Source: PALSA-129 sp963842505
Lineage (GTDB): Bacteria > Acidobacteriota > Terriglobia > Bryobacterales > Bryobacteraceae
Length of the DNA stretch: 64,000 bases
Assembly (NCBI GenBank): GCA_963842505.1
Contig: CAWJGZ010000001.1
Coordinates: 2,108,001 to 2,172,000 of the forward strand
Direction of reading: 5' to 3'
Below the pieces are notes generated by a model. That model saw nothing but the letters and a program-made list of their open reading frames with translations, was not told the DNA's origin and did not search any database. Of the stretch, positions 61,706 to 64,000 are shown piece by piece. Numbering within the stretch: the stretch's first letter is position 1; each line of letters opens with the position of its first letter. Made by a program: the position numbers and the translations under genes.

Positions 61706-61856
61706 CATTTGCCTCTTTATACCCTTGACACTGGAGGTGACTGACCAGCCGCCAAGGGACCGCGGCACTTGATACTGCTTCCGGAATTCGCCCTCGCTGC
61801 GGGTTGGGGCGGCATCCCAGTTTGATCTCCGCAAAGCCAATACTCAAACTACTGAT

Positions 61857-63239
61857 TCATCGCGATCCCCTGCCTAACAGCAGAATCTTGATCGTGTGCA
61901 ACAGGATCAAACAATCCAGCCCGATTGACATGTGCTTGATGTAAAACAGGTCGTAAGCCAATTTCTCGATGTTCGCGTCTAGAGTGGAGCAATAACCACC
62001 TTTGATCTGGGCCCACCCCGTCAAACCTGGCCTGGTCGTCCAGCGCTGGTTATAAAACGGGATCTTTCGCGCGTATTCCTCCTCGGCCGATGGAACAAAA
62101 GGCCGGGGCCCCACGAAATGCATCTCACCGCGCAAGATATTAAAGAGTTGCGGCAATTCATCCAACCGGAACCGGCGAATCCACTGCCCTACGCGAGTAA
62201 TCCGGTTATCGTCTTCTTCCGCCGGACGCTGGTCATCGGATTTGAGACGCATCGAGCGAAACTTGTACAACGTGAACGGTTTCCCGTCCTTGCCGATGCG
62301 GCGCTGTTTGAAGATTACCGGTCCCGGCGAATCCAGCCGGATTGCCAGGGCCACGAGAATCATCACCGGCAGGGAGACGATCAGTCCCACAATCGAGAGG
62401 ACAATCGAGGCGAAGCGCTTGTACATCCTGATCCACCCGGAGATTTGGAATCCGGGTGAAAATAACAGCCATCCCAGCCGCAGAGAAGCTACCGGCACTT
62501 TGTCGGTGAGGGCCTCATAGAAGTCCGGAGCATCCTGGACTTGCACACCACGCATCTTCAACCTCAACAGTGTCTCCACCGGCAACTGGCCTCGCCTGTC
62601 TCCCATGCTGATGATGACGCACGAAACCTCTTCGCGCTGCACCACTTCGGACAGCTCCTCAAGCGTCCCGAGGCATGGTAAGGCGGAGACCGATCCCTGG
62701 ATCGTGCGTTGGCTCCCGACGTACCCGACTAAGTGCAGTCCAAATTCCGGGCGCCGGGCAATTTCATCCGCCAGCGGCGCGGCGAGGGGTCCATCTCCCA
62801 GCAGGATCGAGCGGTCCCGCAACTGCGAAGAGATGGTGAGCGAAACGTACAGCCGCCGCCAGGCCAGAACCATCACGCCTCCCAGGCCTATCCAGATGAT
62901 GACCGGCCCTCGGCTCAGTCGTGCCGGCGGGTAGGCATAGTAGACCACGGCAAGAATGATGCAAACCGTGCCCAAAACATGCACGACCCGCGAGACTACC
63001 TCGCTAAATGCCCGCATGACGAACGAATCGTAGAGATCGTAGTAGTACATGCAAAGCACGCAGACCGTCGAAGCAAACAGCACGCGCAGCAGTCCATGAT
63101 CGTAGAGAATCGCGAGGTCGGCGTCTCTTCCAAACCAGACGCACATGGCCGCCAGAAGGGTCAAAACCGATAACACCCCTTCCGTGAAAGCCAGCAGCAG
63201 CGTTCGGCCGGGAAAGTAGACGTTGAACAGCCTAATCAT
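61857..63239 (-). CDS. Initiating polyprenyl glycosylphosphotransferase (TIGR03013/WcaJ-like)
   Basis: A 460-residue protein with four or five N-terminal TMs (TEGVLSVLTLLAAMCVWFG, VLFASTVCVLCMYYYDLYD), a CoA-binding-like middle domain (SILLGDGPLAAPLADEIARR) and, from about 275, the bacterial sugar transferase domain: LDSPGPVIFKQRRIGKDGKP, YKFRSMR, RLDELPQLFNILRGEM and GLTGWAQIKGG. These mark enzymes that transfer a hexose-1-phosphate to undecaprenyl phosphate, the first step of repeat-unit synthesis. The N-terminal start MIRLFNVYFPGRTLL resembles XrtA-linked members. It lies upstream of upxY with a gap of 190 bases. Confidence 0.94.
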   Translation of the reverse strand: MIRLFNVYFPGRTLLLAFTEGVLSVLTLLAAMCVWFGRDADLAILYDHGLLRVLFASTVCVLCMYYYDLYDSFVMRAFSEVVSRVVHVLGTVCIILAVVYYAYPPARLSRGPVIIWIGLGGVMVLAWRRLYVSLTISSQLRDRSILLGDGPLAAPLADEIARRPEFGLHLVGYVGSQRTIQGSVSALPCLGTLEELSEVVQREEVSCVIISMGDRRGQLPVETLLRLKMRGVQVQDAPDFYEALTDKVPVASLRLGWLLFSPGFQISGWIRMYKRFASIVLSIVGLIVSLPVMILVALAIRLDSPGPVIFKQRRIGKDGKPFTLYKFRSMRLKSDDQRPAEEDDNRITRVGQWIRRFRLDELPQLFNILRGEMHFVGPRPFVPSAEEEYARKIPFYNQRWTTRPGLTGWAQIKGGYCSTLDANIEKLAYDLFYIKHMSIGLDCLILLHTIKILLLGRGSR

Positions 63240-64000
63240 TCATCCCCCGGTAGTAGTAGTAATCATGGCTTCTCGGTCGGGCCAGAAACCAGTCCGGAAC
63301 ACAGTTCGTAATGACCCCGATCAGCTTCTCCTTTGAGATGCTCTGCAACGCCAGGAGACAGTGCTTCCGGTTGGTATAGTCCGGCCGCGCCACTAACACG
63401 ACGCCATCCGCCGCGGGCTGCACTAAATCGTAGTCAGCCACCACGCCCACCGGCGGCGTGTCGATGATGCAGTAGTCGAAGCGGTTCCGGATCTCGGCGC
63501 AAACCAGGGTCCATCGTTTCGATCCCAGCAGCTCCGCGGGGTTCTTGGTTCTTCGGCCGGCAGACAGAAAGTACAGCGTAGTCGTTTCGATCCGCAGGCT
63601 CATGATTGCTTCCTCGAGAGAACACTCGCCCGAGAGCACTTCCGTCAAGCCGGGAGACGCCGCGACATCGAACAGTTTGGCAAGGGCTGGGCGGCGGAAA
63701 TCCGCATCCACCAGCAGCACCGAAATCTCGTTCCTAAGAGCCAGGGAACCGGCGACGTTAGCCGCGGTGACACTCTTGCCGTCGCCCAATTGAGGACTGG
63801 AGATCGCAATGATGTACAACGGGCTGGGATGCTGCAGAATCTTGGTCCGAATGATCCGATACTGCTCGGCGGCTCGCTGATCCCGGCCGTCAAAGGGAAA
63901 TACCGGAGACCCGGCCTTGATTTCGACGGCCGCGGTCCGCACGCGATCCTTCCAGCCGTTGCCAAGCGAGAGCATTGCCTCGGGTGGCGTGTTGGTTTGC
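63232..64000 (-). CDS. BY-kinase-like ATPase (Wzc/CpsD type), 5' end cut by window edge
   Basis: The frame remains open past the ATG at 63975 to the window edge (reading TNTPPEA before it), so the start may lie outside. Walker A is SSPQLGDGKS (about 59-68 from 63975), Walker A' is VLLVDADFRRP and Walker B is DYCIIDTPPVG, the BY-kinase set. The C-terminal tail SHDYYYYRGMND carries a cluster of four tyrosines, the usual autophosphorylation site. It should control polymer length and export together with a Wzc-type membrane partner. It overlaps the next gene by 8 bases. Confidence 0.9.
   Translation of the reverse strand, partial: QTNTPPEAMLSLGNGWKDRVRTAAVEIKAGSPVFPFDGRDQRAAEQYRIIRTKILQHPSPLYIIAISSPQLGDGKSVTAANVAGSLALRNEISVLLVDADFRRPALAKLFDVAASPGLTEVLSGECSLEEAIMSLRIETTTLYFLSAGRRTKNPAELLGSKRWTLVCAEIRNRFDYCIIDTPPVGVVADYDLVQPAADGVVLVARPDYTNRKHCLLALQSISKEKLIGVITNCVPDWFLARPRSHDYYYYRGMND

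Noticed and set aside
61371..61847. A 158-codon minus-strand frame across the upxY leader
   Set aside because: It overlaps the NusG-like gene in another frame and has no motif; the leader is better explained as a regulatory region.

Overview
The window looks like a chromosome segment of an Acidobacteriota member, probably of the Solibacter/Bryobacter type. This is inferred from gene content and style: MacB-type permeases, a DUF1015 protein, an extracytoplasmic Ig-repeat enzyme, GC-rich hairpin repeats between genes, and a long exopolysaccharide cluster with an UpxY-type NusG paralogue. No rRNA gene is present, so the taxonomy is an inference.

Layout. (1) 1-16 kb holds housekeeping and metabolic genes: DUF1015 (cut by the left edge), a D-2-hydroxyacid dehydrogenase, a VOC protein, a secreted lipocalin-like protein, an unusual HExxH plus cytochrome c fusion, a GH2 glycosidase, a double-rhodanese sulfurtransferase, a four-gene ABC/HlyD export operon, an XRE antitoxin beside a toxin remnant, a PiT/DUF47 phosphate pair and a TtcA-like tRNA thiolase. 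(2) 16-21 kb holds RsmB, a complete IS4-family insertion sequence with 16-bp inverted repeats, 13-bp target duplication and a KTSC passenger gene, then a membrane-anchored Fe-S/CCG oxidoreductase and tRNA-Lys(CTT). (3) 21.1-24.4 kb lies between the tRNA-Lys gene and a 55-bp copy of its 3' end, so it has the form of a small tRNA-targeted island. It carries a truncated VanZ gene and a TPR lipoprotein. (4) 24.4-32.6 kb is a phage-derived block: DUF5681, terminase large subunit and a wHTH protein on the minus strand; an MNT/HEPN toxin-antitoxin pair; duplicated zinc-ribbon genes; a KGG protein; and an uncharacterised phage gene with Gp157 and an HNH-like protein on the plus strand. Capsid, portal and integrase genes are absent. 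(5) 33-38.5 kb is a secreted protein with nine Ig-like repeats, two putative-Ig domains and a glycosidase-like C-terminus, broken by a late frameshift. (6) 38.6-64 kb is one minus-strand exopolysaccharide cluster running from a BY-kinase (cut by the right edge) through an initiating sugar-phosphate transferase, an UpxY/RfaH-like antiterminator, glycosyltransferases, a NodB deacetylase, an alkaline-phosphatase-superfamily enzyme, a nucleotidyltransferase-fold protein, a FemAB protein, three ArnT-like GTs, a flavin oxidoreductase, a frameshifted GtrA, an O-antigen ligase and a Wzx flippase.

How the genes work together. The polysaccharide genes give a full Wzx/Wzy-type route: priming on a lipid carrier, sugar addition, modification, flipping and polymerisation. 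Many neighbours overlap as ATGA, which suggests translational coupling. The upxY gene is preceded by a hairpin whose loop carries an ops-like GGCGGTAGC element, so the operon probably controls its own elongation. Four separate genes show single-base frameshifts (transposase, Ig-repeat protein, GtrA, one zinc ribbon), so either decay or assembly error must be considered.
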